Assembly: GCA_013400155.1 (NCBI GenBank)
Contig: VXBM01000873.1
Coordinates: 248,026 to 312,025, forward strand
DNA: 64,000 nucleotides
DNA from: Helopsaltes ochotensis
Lineage: Eukaryota > Chordata > Aves > Passeriformes > Locustellidae
Direction: 5' to 3'
The notes beneath the pieces were generated by a model that searched no databases, was not told the origin of the DNA, and was given only the letters and a program-made list of their open reading frames with translations. Positions 12,501-25,813 of this stretch are shown in pieces. A program made the translations under genes and the position numbers. The first letter of the stretch is position 1, and each line of letters starts with the position of its first letter.

Positions 12501-15500
12501 AGTTTGCTCAACAGCATTGTGAGATGGTTTTAGTTACTCATATCTCTTGGCCCTTGCAGCAAAATTTAGGGAAGAAAGAAGTCCTTTAAAAACATGTACA
12601 GCATCTTGACATTTCAGGGCTGGAGTGGAGTTTGGCAGAGGAAGCCTGGATGGGAGCCAGGCTGCTTCAGCAGGTCACACCTGAAAGTGATCCTGCTTAG
12701 CCCTGCTTCAATAGAGTGTTTCACTGAAGTGGAAGATTTTATGGCATTTTTCCCAGGTAGAATATAAAGATAAGTGATACATTGCCTATTGGCTTGACAA
12801 AGCAGAATGAGTATGTTTCTTCAGGATAATAATATTAAGATATTAAGAGCTTTGCTTCATATCATGTATAAACACATCCTTTGATTTATTAATTCAAAAC
12901 TTATTTATTGCTAAAAATAACTCAATTCTTTTTGTTAGAGGGGAAAGACACTTTTCTCTTTCGACCTTCCTGTTTGTAGTGGATTTTCACATAAAAAGGA
13001 GACTTTCCAGGGATATCCATTGCAGAAATGTTCACCAGGCACATTGCCCCATCAATCACTCTCTGAAGCAGATGATGTTCTTCCTTAAATCCTGCCATGG
13101 TTGCATGGTTTTATGGGGAGAAAAGTTCCACCCCATGATAGGGGTGTTTTCCTCCCCTCCAAAACTGGAGGACAGGAGTCAACCCACCCATTGGACTTAG
13201 GCCAGGCTGTGCTGTGCATCCCCTGACAGATGTGCCCATATGGGCAAAACAGCATCCCAGCTCCCATCCCCACTTCTCATGGTCCATGCCGGTGCAGCCC
13301 TTTGCTGGGAAATGGGGCTTGTCAGGGGCTATTGCCCATCTCAGAAGGAGAGGCAAGAGGTGCTGGGATGCCGTCAGCTCACTGACCTCTCAATGGTGAA
13401 GGAGGCACAGGGGTGCCAGTAAGGGGGGTCCTCCTCAGAAGGTTTCCTGCTGACAAAACAGGAAATTCTCTGTGTGCCCCCCAGCTTGTCTGACTCTCCA
13501 GCTTTGGGAGGCTACTAAATATAGCTCCAGCCTTTCCTCCTTGATGCACTCTCCAGTTCGCAATACCACCCAACGTGACAACAAAAAGAGAAAAAAAAAG
13601 AGGGACCCAATCATAAACAGTTAATTTAAGGCTTTTCTATCTGAAGTTAAAAATGGTCACTACAAGTTACAAATCCATTTCCAACTCACCACTCTCTTTA
13701 AAGCTTTGTCTCTTTCACCTAATCAGTGTTTAATTATTAACAAGAGTAATTTTTGGATAACTAATCCTGTGTGCTGACTGCCTTCACGTATGTGTCCTGG
13801 CAACACTGATCTCCAGAGTGCTTCTCCATAACCTCTGCACATCCAACTGACTGTCCTCTCAAAGCAAGAGCAGATGCAGCCTCTTCTGGATGCACTGGAC
13901 TAGCTGAAGCTGAGTTCCTCTGCTGCACCTTCAGTGCTAGCTTGTCAAGTCCAGCAAGTTAATTTTCTGAAAGGCAGCAGCTGGCTCTGCTGAGTTGTTT
14001 CTGGAGTGCAGCTCATCCATGAGTCATCTCTCCTGCAGCCCATCTCACTGCACTTCTATTTTGACAAGTCATTTCTGCCACTCTGGCCGTTGCCCTGCTC
14101 TCAGGTTTGCTAAGCCCATGTAACTGAGGCTTTCAGAAGTGAGCGGATAGTCAGTGTCAGGGTCTGAACAAGAAACCTTTCATAGCATAGCAAAAGCTGA
14201 CATCAATTTTAAGTCATCTATTCCCAGAATCTTCCATTGCTACTGGTATTTTGATAGGGTTACAGGGGTGTTATGTGGCGTATGTTTGAGGAAACTGCCT
14301 TGAGTTCTCCAGAGAACTGCTGTAATGCAACTGGAAAAATGCTGAGTTGGTATCCAAGCGCAAAGGATCTCAAAACAATGGACAGGGCTGCTTATCACTT
14401 TAAAAGAAAGAGGTTGTGGGAGGGTGGGGCGGAGGAAAACTCCTGGCTATTAATAGAGAACATGAGTAGGAGCTTTATTTTGAATGGCTTCTTTAATCAG
14501 TGACATGCAATGCAGAAGCAAGGCTTGTGATGCACTCTACCTGCTGACCTCCCAAGCGCAGATCAGAGAGAGGCAGACAGATAAAAGACCATTGCCATAC
14601 AGGGGAGTTTTGAAGAGGCCAAGCAAAAATGCCAATATTAAAAAATAACCAGGGGATCAATCAACCTTGATCTTCAGAGGGACTGTCTCTTAAGGTAGGC
14701 TAGTGGAGTCAGTGCCAGCTCAAACTCAGGAAATTTAAGTTACCTTCCCAGTCTTACCTGTCTGCTGTGAGTTTTCCTCATTACTTATATTTCTCTCAGA
14801 CTATGTGGATGATAAGTTCCCAGAGATAACAGCTGTCTCTTCTTACTCAGTGTTACAGTGTCTGGTACAAAAGTGTCTCTCTGTCTCAGGAATCCTGCTC
14901 TTGTACAGTGCCACAAGGAATAATACTGCTTTGTATGGTGGTTCTCCAGTAGCACAATTAATTTGCTTGTATTTTTAGTATTTCAAATAAATAAACAATC
15001 AGAAGCAACACTTTGGGCAATGTAAAGCTAGGAGAAGCTTGCTTCCTTAGTTCTGTAAGTCATGGCATGACACCTGGACCCATGAGTCCAACTGGACTTC
15101 ACCAGTATTTTACGATAGTAGAACTATTTTGAAAAACTTAAGTCAGGTGTTTGTGGTCACTATTTGCACTTTGCTTTCAGTAATTACATGTGGGGTGGCA
15201 AATCCTCCTTCTAATGAAAGGACTACTCCACAGGTATGCATGTTATGATGCTTATAGGCAGTAACCAACCCTGCAGGAAAGTTTTAGTATGCAGATACCA
15301 AAAGCAGAGGCAAGAGTAAACAGCTAACAGGCTGAGGCAGAGTTCCTTCTTTCAGTAAAGTTCCATGAGAATGCTGATTTGCCTGCTCCCTGTATAATGG
15401 AGGTGAAGAACAAGCAATTATGTATAATTTCACTGCATTTCTTTTCCTCCCGCACTGCCATTTCACTTGTGGAGGGGATCTGGCTGAAGAGTCAAGAGTT

Positions 15501-16519
15501 CTCTGTATGGGAAAGCCTTATAAAATTATACTTCAGGCTAGATATGTAAAAGTCTGATAAGCAGGTATTAATAGTTCCCAATCAGCTTCAAAGAAAGGGT
15601 AGTGTTTCACTGCTTGGTTAGCCAAATCTTAATGCACGTAAACCTGTTTATCATCACTGAGCACAGCCAAAGGAAGAGATGCAGACACTCAGAAGGTGGA
15701 AGAGCAAAAGAGAGGCTGACCTTTATTCTGACTCCATTATATACGTTCTTCATTTTAAGCATGGATTGGCCGAGAATGTTGCCACCTCTCCAATTCCACT
15801 GGACAAACCAACAATCCATCATTTCTCTCCTCCTCCATGAAAATATGTAAACAATTGTAAGTTGTTTATACTTAGAAGCATGAGAAACTTGTTGCAAGAA
15901 TGAAAACACATCAGAAGGCTGAAAAACCAGGGTGACACCTGTTGTAAATAGTTTGTGGAATAGTTGCAGAGAACATTTACACAAAAGCTGTTAGCAGATC
16001 TGCTGGTAGTGTTAGTGCAGGTTTCCCCCCTCTTTTCCAACTGAACTGTGTATTTAAGGTTTTCATCACATTTTCTCCCCTTTCTTCCCAGCTTGGGGAA
16101 TTTTGTTCTTCTTCTTCTTGAAAGAAGAACATTTCAGCTCATGTGCAAGTACTGCTGGTGCTGGTCCATGACCAGTTGCCCAAAGCAGCATGACTTTTAG
16201 CACCTGGCACTCTCAGCAGCAGATTTCACTTTGCCAGTTGAGAAGTCACAGCCTGTCCAGTCAATGACTTCTCTCCCTTTGGCCAGAGCCAAATACCAGT
16301 GCGTTAAATTGTTTCATGTGCAAAAGGGAGCAGACATGGAAGATAGCTCAGAGAAGAGCTTCACTACATGGCCTATCATCACATCTGATTACTCATGTCA
16401 AGAACTTTAGCTTTCCTGTCCCTCAACTTTAGCACAGCTAAACTATAATACCAACCAGAACTGATCAAGATATATTATTGGGTTTTTTTTATCTTTAAGT
16501 CCCAGGGTCTGAATTCGTA

Positions 16520-17105
16520 AAATCAATAGAATGGCTTGGGTTGGAAGGGACCTTAAAGTTTATCTAGTTCCAACACCCTTGCCATGGGCAAGGACATCTT
16601 TCATTAGACCAGATTGCTCAGAGCCCTATCCAATCTGACCTTGAACACTTCCAGGGATGGAGCATCCACAAGTGCTTAAGGCAACCTGTTCCAGTGCCTC
16701 ACCACCCTCACAGTAAAGAATTTCTTCATATCATCTAATCTAAACCTGCCCTCTTTACTTTGAAGCCATTCCCTCCTGTCATGTCTTCACAAAAAGTCTC
16801 CCTCCATCTGTCCTGTAGGTACCCTTCAGGTACTGGAAGGCCTCACTTAGGTCATCCCAGAGCCTTCTCTTCTCCAGGTTGAACAGCCCAAATTCTCTCA
16901 GCCTTTCCTCACAGGAGAAGTGCTCCATCCCTCTAAACATCCTGGTGGCTCTCCTACAGATTCACTCCAACAGGTCCATGTCCTTTCTGTGCTGAGGACC
17001 CAGAGCTGGACTCAATAATCCATGTAGGGTCTCATCAGAGTGGAATAGAGGGACAGAGTGACCTCCCCTGACCTGCTGGCCACACTGCTTTTGATGTAGT
17101 AGTTG
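16520..17105 (-). mobile_element. CR1 LINE 3' fragment, minus orientation
   Basis: It begins with ATAGAATGGCTTGGGTTGGA, the classic reverse complement of an avian CR1 tail, and continues for nearly 600 bases through the CR1 3' region (phrases about CTTCCAGGGATGGAGCATCC and CTCTTCTCCAGGTTGAACAG). The coding end of the element is degraded. Confidence 0.92.
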
Positions 17106-20100
17106 TAGTAGTCCTGATGAGGTGAAGACATGAGGAAGGTAAAAAAAGGTTGCTCAAATGCCGCTTGTCCCACTTTGTTCATGGTTCTGGTAAAAACGTG
17201 ACCTCTTCATAAAAGCCCAGTGCTTTCAGATCCTCATCTCTCACACTTTGTGCCAAAACTTCAATGCTGTTGCTTGCACACTAAGGTTGGTTATTTTGCT
17301 AACTTAAAGGAAATGCCCAAAGGACAAAACCTACAGGCTTGGAGGGCTCATTGAGTGTCCATTATGACAAGACTGCTGTCCTCCTGCCTTTGTTATTCCA
17401 TGATTGTGGAAAACTGGGCATAGTGGATGCACAGTCCCCAGCCCACCTGACCTGATATGGCTGTGGATTTTACCTGGCCAAAGCCAGCTAATCCCTGCTG
17501 GAAGTTAAACTTCTGTACGACAGCAGGGCTTGATGCACTGCCAGGTACCACAACAGTCAATGGGGGCAGGCAGGTAAGACCTCCCCTGGCTGCCCAGCAC
17601 TGTGCCAATGAGGCTGGCAGGGCTGCCTGTGCCTTAAAATGCCTTTTCTTCCATCCCCCCCCCTTCTCCCCCTCAGTCCCACTCAGGATCTCACTTTATC
17701 TCATTAGATCTGAGTTTCAGTTTTCCCATTTCCCAACCAAAATCCCCATGAGACTTTAGTGAGCTGAGTTGAGGAGTTTGGCTGTGGGTGTGCTACTGTC
17801 TCCCATATACACCTCCGAGACGTGGAGCAAAATCAGCCTGGAAATGGGCAGCACCTGCAGTGCTGTTGACTTATGCCTGCAATCAGTGTTTGGAGTGTTT
17901 TGCAATATTTTTCAAGATGGCAAAACAAACGATCCTCTGTTTTAGAAAGGAGAAAAATGGTGAACTCCGCTACAGATACCTTATCTCTTGCAGTTATGGA
18001 GTGATCAGGACACAATTGAAAAAAGGAGTCTGAGGCAGAGGAAGCTTGCCTCTGTATTTTTACACTTTTTCAGCTGTTATCTTTGGGTTGCAGAGGTTCA
18101 TGGCATTTTGCTCCAATCTTTTGCAGGACCCTTGCCCAGAAATGTCTCATAGCTCAGTGCCACATTTACATATACATCCATGCTGGAATCTCATTTCCCA
18201 GCTTAAGTATGATACCACGATGGTTTTTTTTCCTTGATATCAAGATTCAACTGCAGGCGTGATTCCAAGGGGCATGGCTTAGAGCTCAAATGCAGAGTAA
18301 GGCCAATGAGTGAACTGTCTCCCAGCAAATCTCCCCAAAGCTTCATACTTCTGTAACTTAAATGCAAGACAGTGGCAAGTTTAGTGGGGTAATTATCAGT
18401 CCTGTGAAATGTAGATTCTTTTAAAATCACCTCCATCATTAAAATGAAGGAATCATAGAAGATCACAGTGTTTTTGCACTGCTCTCATTCAGCTCAGCTG
18501 CACACAAGTTTCAATACCCTGTTTGTCTCTGGGCTGCTGTTGACACCAGTGACGATCAGTGCAAGAACAAATCACCCTCAGCAGCCGTCACTCACCTTCT
18601 CCCTGGTGAAGAAACATGCACAGGAGTCATTTGCCACAGCCACAGAGCCCCCAAAAAACCTTGATGAGACCTTGACCCTTCATATGTGTGGCATGAAAGG
18701 AACATAAACAGGAAGCATAAAGCCACAGGAAATTTGACAACTGAAGTTTCTCTGTTTGTAGGGTTTGGGGTTTTTTTCCTAGTTCTATTACTATGTCTTA
18801 TGTCAGTAAAGAATGTTTGCTTTCTCAGTCTGTTTAGACCTTGGGTAAGAAACATATCCAAGGTATTATCCCTTTAGCTTATTTCTTTTTGTTCTGCCTC
18901 CCATAGTGTTACAACCTGGTAATCCCAAGCTCTAAAGATTCACACCAGGGGATGCTGAAACCCAGCCATAGGGACACAGCTTCAGCCAGAACTTGGGAAG
19001 ACTGTATCAATGGGAATATTATATTGATTTAAAGGGGTTTGTAGAGCTTGACATCTGTGAATACTGCTGCTGTCACTTGTGCATGCATTCAGTGTCAGTA
19101 ATAAGCCTTCAGTTACAGTATGTTTCAGTCACTAGGACTGAAAGGGAAGGCTGATAACTACTATTTTATTTTGAAGTAAGGGGGAAAAAAGGTATGTGTT
19201 TTGTAGTATGTCTCAGAGCACTCTTTTTAATCTTTCACAAACTTCTGCTGCTTCTCTCAGCAAAATTCTCTGATCTATTAATTTTATAGATGAGCTGTTT
19301 CACTCCCAAATACTCCAACTTTCAGCAGTAAATGAGGAACACTCCATACTTTTCTCTTCCTTTTGTCCTGACTCACTTATCCTCAGGGATCCCTTCTTCA
19401 TTCACAGACACAAACTTTATTCCATCCCGTGTGTTGCTGATCTATTGTCCTGCCAAACTGAAAACCAGATTGTACTCAGAGGCAGGAGAGAGTGAAATCT
19501 GAAGCTTCCAGGTCAGTCCATCCTGAGTAATCTCTCTCTCTCTATTGGTCTGCCTGTACTGTGAGCTGGCAGGGAAACAGCACAGGGAGACCTCAGCACC
19601 TTCCCAAACGTGGAAGCAGCCCGTGATGGACACCAGCAGAGCTCACCTTCCCTACACACTTGCTTGCAGAGGATCCATGACCCGGCCTTTGCAGGGCATC
19701 CTCACAGCTACAATGATTGCTCAAGAGCTCCACATCTTGGCTGTCGCCAGTGCTTTGCTGGGCCTCCCCCAGGTGGTTTTCCCACGGACAGCTTCCTGGA
19801 GGTGGCTGTACTGGTGGTTTTCCCAGCCCACCATTGGTCATTGCTCTATTCCTCTTGCATCTCTCTGCTGCTTCACTGCTCTTTTTCAAATACAGTTTTT
19901 TGACATAGCTTGCTTGTCCATTTTCAAGGGTTTTCCTGGACCCCACGCCCACCAAAGCCATCCTTGTCCCACTGCCCAGCAAGTGCTCCTCAACTTTCTT
20001 CCCAGCTGCCACCCCCATTTGGATGATGCGCTAGAGCAGAATCCTGCAAAGCTCCTCGCACCTCTCCAATTACTCCTTAAAAATCTTCTACACTGACTTT

Positions 20101-20201
20101 AAAAAAACCCACAGCAGGTCTCTTTCTACACTGCCCAGCATCATTTCCTTGCCTCCTTTTCTGCCTCACTGGTCCTGCCTGCTGTTTCCTTTGCTTGTGA
20201 A
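17106..20201. other. No gene recognised
   Basis: A cytosine run lies near 17651-17661. The longest uninterrupted frame outside gaps and known exons is at 19545-20096 on the plus strand (183 codons). It has no recognisable domain, and frames of 141 and 97 codons overlap it, which suggests a patch low in stop codons rather than a gene. Confidence 0.5.
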
Positions 20202-20350
20202 GTCACAGAATCACAGAATCATTTAGAGTGGAACAGACTTTTAAGATGATCCAGTCGAATTCTTGACTGATTACCATCTTGTCAACTAGATCACGGCACT
20301 AAACACCATGTTCAGTCTTTTCTTGAACATCTCCAGTGATGATGACTCCA
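20202..20350 (-). mobile_element. CR1 LINE 3'-end fragment, minus orientation
   Basis: It starts with a doubled TCACAGAA motif, the CR1 terminal short repeat in reverse, followed by diverged CR1 3' sequence up to CTTGAACATCTCCAGTGATG. An imperfect local duplication of GATGACTCCA follows at about 20338-20390. Confidence 0.85.
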
Positions 20351-20821
20351 AAGTTGAGGAGTTTGAGTTGGATGACTCCAGAGTTTGAGGCTGCAAAATT
20401 TGGGCCTTTCCAGGGACTTTTCCTGGAGCTTTCCTTAACTCTCTGAAACAGCACAGGTTGGCAGCAACTGCTGCTCAAACTCATGGCTGATAGACTCAGC
20501 TGTTCCTGTGTGTTTTGTGCCCATCTCACAGGGCTGGGCACGACTCTCAGCTACAGCAGGTGCCTCAAGCTGCTGGGTCACTCACAGGTTGCAATTCTCC
20601 TCCCCTACCTCTTTTTCCTTCTGTTTTTGCTAAGCACCATTAAATGCTGCCACCTGAACACAATTAGCACTGATGGTTTACCTGGAGGTTTTTACTTCTA
20701 ATATTTAGGGCATTCCCTTACTTTCAGGTTTTGCTGGTTTAGTCTTTTTTATTGCAGGTTATTATTACCAAGCTTAACTCTGAGGTAAGCCTGGCCCATG
20801 GCTGGAGTGGGATCCCTCACA

Positions 20822-21618
20822 GTGACTGTTATAAATATTGTTGTAATTTCTGTTTTATAATAGATATGTGTATTTAGTTGACGGGGTTATAAGGGTTTTT
20901 TTTAAACAAACTATATTTTTGCTAAGAGAAAGAGGCAGTATGGCAAAATCCTTTGAAAGAAAAAAACTGTCTCAAAAGCCACATACCAAGCAAAGGATCA
21001 TTTGCAACCATTGTGTTTGGAGAACAATAGTCTTGCCAGGAATTGGCCAAGGAGCTATTAACAGAAGATAAGGGACATCAGCAGAGATAAGGGATATCAA
21101 CAGAGATGAGAGCCATCACTGGAGGAGATAAGAACAATTATCACCAGTGGGTGGGTGAATGAAATTCCAATGGAAGAAAAACCTGCACCAGAGACACCAA
21201 AGGACTCATTAATTTGTATTGAATCATTTGCTCAGACCTGCGTATACATAGAGAAAGAAGACAACTTGGACAAAAGTTGTCATACACTCGCATTTAATAA
21301 TTTGTTTCAAGCTTCCTTAACATGAGGAAAAGGAGCAATGTGAAAGGGAATAAAAGAAATGTTTAAGAAATACAGGGCCTGGGGCAGAATTTTCTGTATA
21401 AAAGCAAGCCAGAAATGAGAGTCAGTGTGAGTTCCAGGGGGTTACTCTGTGCGTCAGTGTCAGAGCTTGGAACCTCACCCAGCTCCCGATCCCAGGCTCG
21501 GAGGTGATCTTTTGATGGTGATCTTTTTCTCATAACCCAAAATTCTGATTTTTGAAATTCCAATAACTTTATTTGTTTTATTAATCCGGTTATTGGCAGT
21601 TTCATTTACAACAGTGAC
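20822..21618 (+). mobile_element. Solo LTR of an endogenous retrovirus with GTGAC target-site duplication
   Basis: The LTR spans 20827-21613 (787 bp), opens with TGTTATAA and closes with TTACAACA, giving the TGTT/AACA inverted ends of retroviral LTRs. It is flanked by GTGAC at 20822-20826 and 21614-21618. A TATA box (TATAAAAG) lies at 21397-21404. No internal retroviral genes are present, so it is a solo LTR left by recombination. A 5-bp duplication fits avian ERVL-type or related elements; the class is inferred. It sits in non-genic DNA. Confidence 0.85.
21067..21123 (+). repeat. Three 19-bp tandem repeats in the LTR U3
   Basis: Units begin at 21067, 21086 and 21105, each starting GATAAGGGA or GATGAGAGC and ending near CATCA or TATCA. 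The period is exactly 19. Tandem repeats in U3 often act as retroviral enhancers, and the GATA cores would suit GATA-factor binding; function is inferred. Confidence 0.65.
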
Positions 21619-22689
21619 TGTCCTCCCTCCTTAATTTTTTCTGCTCTTTGGCCTGTTTCCCCTTGTCCCTCACCCCCAGTTTTGTAAGCCAGGTTGCTTC
21701 CTCTTTCCCCCTCTCCCTGGGACCATGTTTTGAGTATTTTTTTAGCACTTCCCTTTTTCTGACTTGCTGTGCAGCCATAGATGACAGAGGTACAGCATCT
21801 TGAGCAGACACTGGATAACACTCTGCTTCCAACTGCCTTCTGAAGAACATGTTAATCTCATCAACAACTGCACTAACTCTTTATAATCAGGCCTCTGATT
21901 ACATTCCTGAGGTCAACATCCAAGTTAAAAGACTCAGTGTAGCTGATACAGTGCTGCAAAGCCTCTTCACTCCCAGAGGTTTCCAGAGCTGCTGGTCAGT
22001 AGTCCAAGGCTGCAGTCAGAGGTGCCACCTTCTGGACCTCCTGCTTCAGGTCTCCCACCTCACTGCTGCCCTTCTTGCTTCTCCTGCCCTCCCCCCTGCC
22101 TCCCACAGTGGTACCTTTGGGAAAAGCTGATCAAAACATTCCTGTGTTGACATGGCCCAACAGGTAAAGCCTGCATTCCATATTCCCCAGCAGGGTCTCC
22201 CCAGCTCACCCAGCCTGTGTCTGGCCCTGAGGGGATACAGACCTTGCAGCACCCAGCTGGTGACACAGATTCCATTGCTTGCCCTGCTGCTGTCCCTCCC
22301 TGCTGCTCAGGCTGGTGTTCTGTCATCATCACAGAGCCAGGTCACTTTGGGCAGCTAAGGCACCTGTTGCTTTTCAGCTGATTTCAGTATGACCCAAACC
22401 CCCACTCTTCTTTTGTGACTTACTGAGAAATGTGAGTGCCACCGTTTGAGCTTTCCTACAGAAACCTAGAGTCCTGTGTGCCACCAAGCCCTGTGAACCA
22501 CTGGCCCTTAGAGGTTGTCTACAAGGAAGCCCCACTAGAGCAGGGTGCTGGCTTACACATCACATGCAAGCATAAAATATGGGAACTAGTGAAAGGGGTG
22601 GAAGAATCTGGTTTTCATTTTGCCTTTGGATGTGGGTTTGTTCCCCTGGTGGCGGGAAGGCTCTGGGATGACCTTACTGCAGCCATTTA

Positions 22690-22985
22690 ATACCTGAGGA
22701 GTTCTAAAAAAGCTGAAGGGGAACTTTATACAAGGGCGTGTAGTGATAGGACAAGGAAAAATAGCTTCAAACTGAAAGACTGTAAATTTGGATTAGATAA
22801 TAGGAAGAAATTTCCTACTGCCCAGAGAAGTTGTGGATGTGCTATCCCTGTAAGTGTTCAAGGCCAGGTTGGATGTGGCTTTGAGCAATGTAGTCTGGTG
22901 GAAGCTGTCCAGGCCTGGGGCAAAGGGTGTTGAAACTAGATGGTCTCTAAGGTCCCTTCCAACCCAAAACATTCTGTGAATCTGT
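22690..22985 (+). mobile_element. CR1 LINE 3'-end fragment, plus orientation
   Basis: The text runs through the CR1 3' region (GGAAGAAATTTCCTACTGCC, then AGGTTGGATGTGGCTTTGAG) to the usual tail CCCTTCCAACCCAAAACATT and a TCTGTGAATCTGTG terminal repeat. The terminal repeat is intact, so the 3' end of the insertion is near 22985. Confidence 0.92.
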
Positions 22986-24059
22986 GCTTTCACCCAGCAG
23001 CATTTCAGCAAGCAGAAGCTACCAAACATAAGGCTGAGCTTCTGTTGAGCTGCTGGAGACTAAATAAAGCTGGATCCTTCTTCTGGTGCTTCTTCCATCT
23101 TCCATAAATCTTGGGAGACAATTTTATTGTAATAGTGCATGCATTCTTATATACATCCCATCCCGGGAAAGAAAAGGTTAACCAAGAATTATGGACTTAT
23201 GGTTTAAATGTCAAGCCTGAAGAGTAGAGAGATCAAAGCCCACTTGGGGTTTTCTATTGGCTTCCTGAGGTCTTAATAACAGGCAGGCTGAATGAAGAAA
23301 GCAACACCTCTGGGGTCACCAGTCTTACCAACAGGCTGAACAACATTCTGGGCAATGGGACCACATATCAGGTGGGGAAGCCACAGTCTCCTGAATTCAT
23401 GTCCAGGCTCAGGACCTCCTGCAGCCACAGCATCCCCATCACCTAAAGGTCATCCCTCATCCAGAAAGCTCATAGCCTCAGCTGAGGTGAGGTGGGAGTG
23501 TGCTGAGCATGGGGAGCCAGCTGAGAATGAGGAGGCAGAGTGAAGAGGATCAGCAGGAGAAGCACTCTCTGCAGAGAAGGTTGCTCCTGCCTTCAACCAG
23601 CCTTTTTGCATTGCATCATGCAGGAGAGGTATGGGCTGTGTTTTTGAGGAAGTGGCTTTTAGCTGAATGGAGTAAAAGGGAACACAAAATGTTCTGTGTT
23701 CAGTATCAGAAATAGACTGAAAGAGGAAATGCTTGTGTCTGTTAAGAAGGATCTTACAAATTTAAATCACCCTGTTAGTGTTTACTATTAGTGATGTTTT
23801 TTTATGCAGATGGTGGTAAATTGCACAGTGATGGCTCTTTCCACTACTCTTCATAAAGGTCTTGTGGTTAAATAAATAGAACCAACATTTTTAATGGTCA
23901 TGGAGTACTGTGCTTGGTTCATCTTTGCATCAGATACTCTCAAACTCCTCAGACAGTATTACTACTGCTTTGTGCATATTCTGGAAAACCTGTTATTGGT
24001 CATCTTTCAGAGGTAATGAGACAGATTTGCAAGGTACCTTTCTGTATAAAATTTGAAAC

Positions 24060-24170
24060 CAGGAGGACCTATTAGATCATCTAGGTTGGTCTTCTACACA
24101 CCCCATCCTGTGGAATTCATTAGGTAAGTCCCTGTAAAGCTCACCATGTTCAACTAGTCAGAAATATTCT
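24060..24170 (-). mobile_element. Possible ancient CR1-like fragment
   Basis: CCTATTAGATCATCTAGGTT followed by GGTCTTC recalls the reverse complement of older CR1 tails in reptiles and birds. It is short and diverged, so the call is tentative. Confidence 0.35.
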
Positions 24171-25417
24171 GGTCTTGTGCTCAGTAGACAAAGGCAGAGC
24201 ACCATTGCCAGTCCTTTGATATTGGGGGCAGCACTGGTGAGCTATTTAACCTGATAGAAAATCTTGCCTGCAAACACTAAGCAAAATCATTTTTGGAAAA
24301 GGACTACCATGGATCTTTTTTTCTTTTGAGACAGTTTCAGTATGCAACTGTCTTCATGACAGAACATCTTGGTCTCTAGGAAGAAAAGAACATTCTTTCA
24401 TTTGTTAGGAGACAGATCCTAAATTTTTGGTTTGTGATTATGCAGGGAAATCTAAACTTCAGAATTTGATTTGAAGACATAAAACTAAAATCAGGAGCTT
24501 ACAAGGCATTCTTCTCTCTGTTTCCACTAATTTACTGTCATGATGCAGGCAAAGCAAGATATTGCACCAGTCTTTTGTTTGAAAACCATCACCACAGATA
24601 TGGCAGAAATCTGTTTTGGGGGGTGCTGTGGATTTTTTTAAAATGTAACAGTGCTATCAGTGGTATGACAGGGATCTGCAGGGAAACATGCTCCATAGTT
24701 GGAAGTATTCTCTGTGTAGGTCTAGGGCAGCAAAGACAACCCTTTTTTGCCTCAAAATCAGCTGATTCTTATTTACTCAGATATGCAATATGACATTGTG
24801 GCTTTCTCAGAAAGCAGCAATATGATGTTCTCACACACTTCAGGATGCAAGTCCCAGGATTTAATAAAAACATGAGCTGACAGCAAACAACCACTGACAG
24901 CTGTGAAAGCGTTGCTTCATTCAGCAGGCTTTCGGATTTCATTTTGCATGACTCATTAATGTAAGCTTTGGAGATTATTGTGCTATCTGCAGTGACACCC
25001 GGTGGCGATGAAGCAGTAGTTTACCTCTGATCCTGATCCCTCAGAAGGCCCGAGTTCTGCTGTGACTGTCCTACTGTCTGCAATCAAGAACAGGATGAAA
25101 TACACAGCTGAAAGTTTGTTTTACCTGGTAATGAGTACCTTTCCTTGTAGAATATGAGGTCACAAGTCTTAATTTATCTGTTATTACTCATACTGCTAAT
25201 ATTTCTGATCACTAGATATGATTTCATATGCATACTGCCTGGCTTTAGCAAAAAATAACTGATATTATAGTTAAAAATATGAATTGCATGTGACTATATA
25301 GTAATCCAGCAAATGTACAGTAATGCAGTTTAAAATTTAAGGAGAAACCATATAAACTTCCAAGAGCAATGCATCTTGTATAAAAGGACACCCAGTACTT
25401 GTTAACAATGTAGAAGC

Positions 25418-25813
25418 AAAAAATGATTTGTGTTGGAAGGGACCTTTAAAGGCCATCTAGCCCACCCCTCCTGCAGCAAGCAGGGATACCTTCCACTAGA
25501 GCAAGTTGCTCAGATCCCGTCCCACCTGACCTTCAGTATTTCCAGGAATGGGGCACTTACCCCCTCCCTGGGCAACCTGTTCCTGTGTTTCACCACGCTC
25601 ATAATAAAAGAACTTCTTCCTCAATTGTAGTTCTAATCTACCCTCTTTTAGTTTAAAACCATAATCTCTTGTCCTATTGCAACAGGCCCTGCTAAAAAGT
25701 CTGTCCCCAGCCCCCTTTAGATACTGACATGCTGCTCTAAGGTCTCCCTGGAGAGACCATCGCTTTCCCAGACTAAGCAACCCCAAATTTGTATTTGGAG
25801 TAAGTTCCATGGG
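25418..25813 (-). mobile_element. CR1 LINE 3' fragment, minus orientation, cut by a gap
   Basis: It starts at TTGTGTTGGAAGGGACC and continues through GGGCAACCTGTTCCTGTG and ACTTCTTCCTCA, all typical CR1 3' sequence in reverse. It runs into the gap at 25814, so its coding-side end is unknown; the repeat may explain the assembly break. Confidence 0.92.

Larger units (their letters stand above)
7284..16519. other. Intergenic or intronic stretch, no gene recognised
   Basis: Apart from CR1 remnants at about 8245-8310 and 9040-9560, I see no gene. A patch of alternating CA/TA-rich sequence lies at 7925-7992. A GC-richer patch at about 11610-11790 carries a 98-codon frame in the plus direction that resembles nothing known, and another GC-richer patch spans about 13100-13560. 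The small frames on both strands have no recognisable domain. Confidence 0.5.
21619..25417. other. No gene recognised; CR1 remnants within
   Basis: Apart from the CR1 copy at 22690-22985 and a weaker candidate near 24060-24170, no exon is recognisable. The stretch 24915-25110 is less repeat-like, with several short motifs typical of regulatory DNA, but nothing in the window alone shows constraint. Confidence 0.45.
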
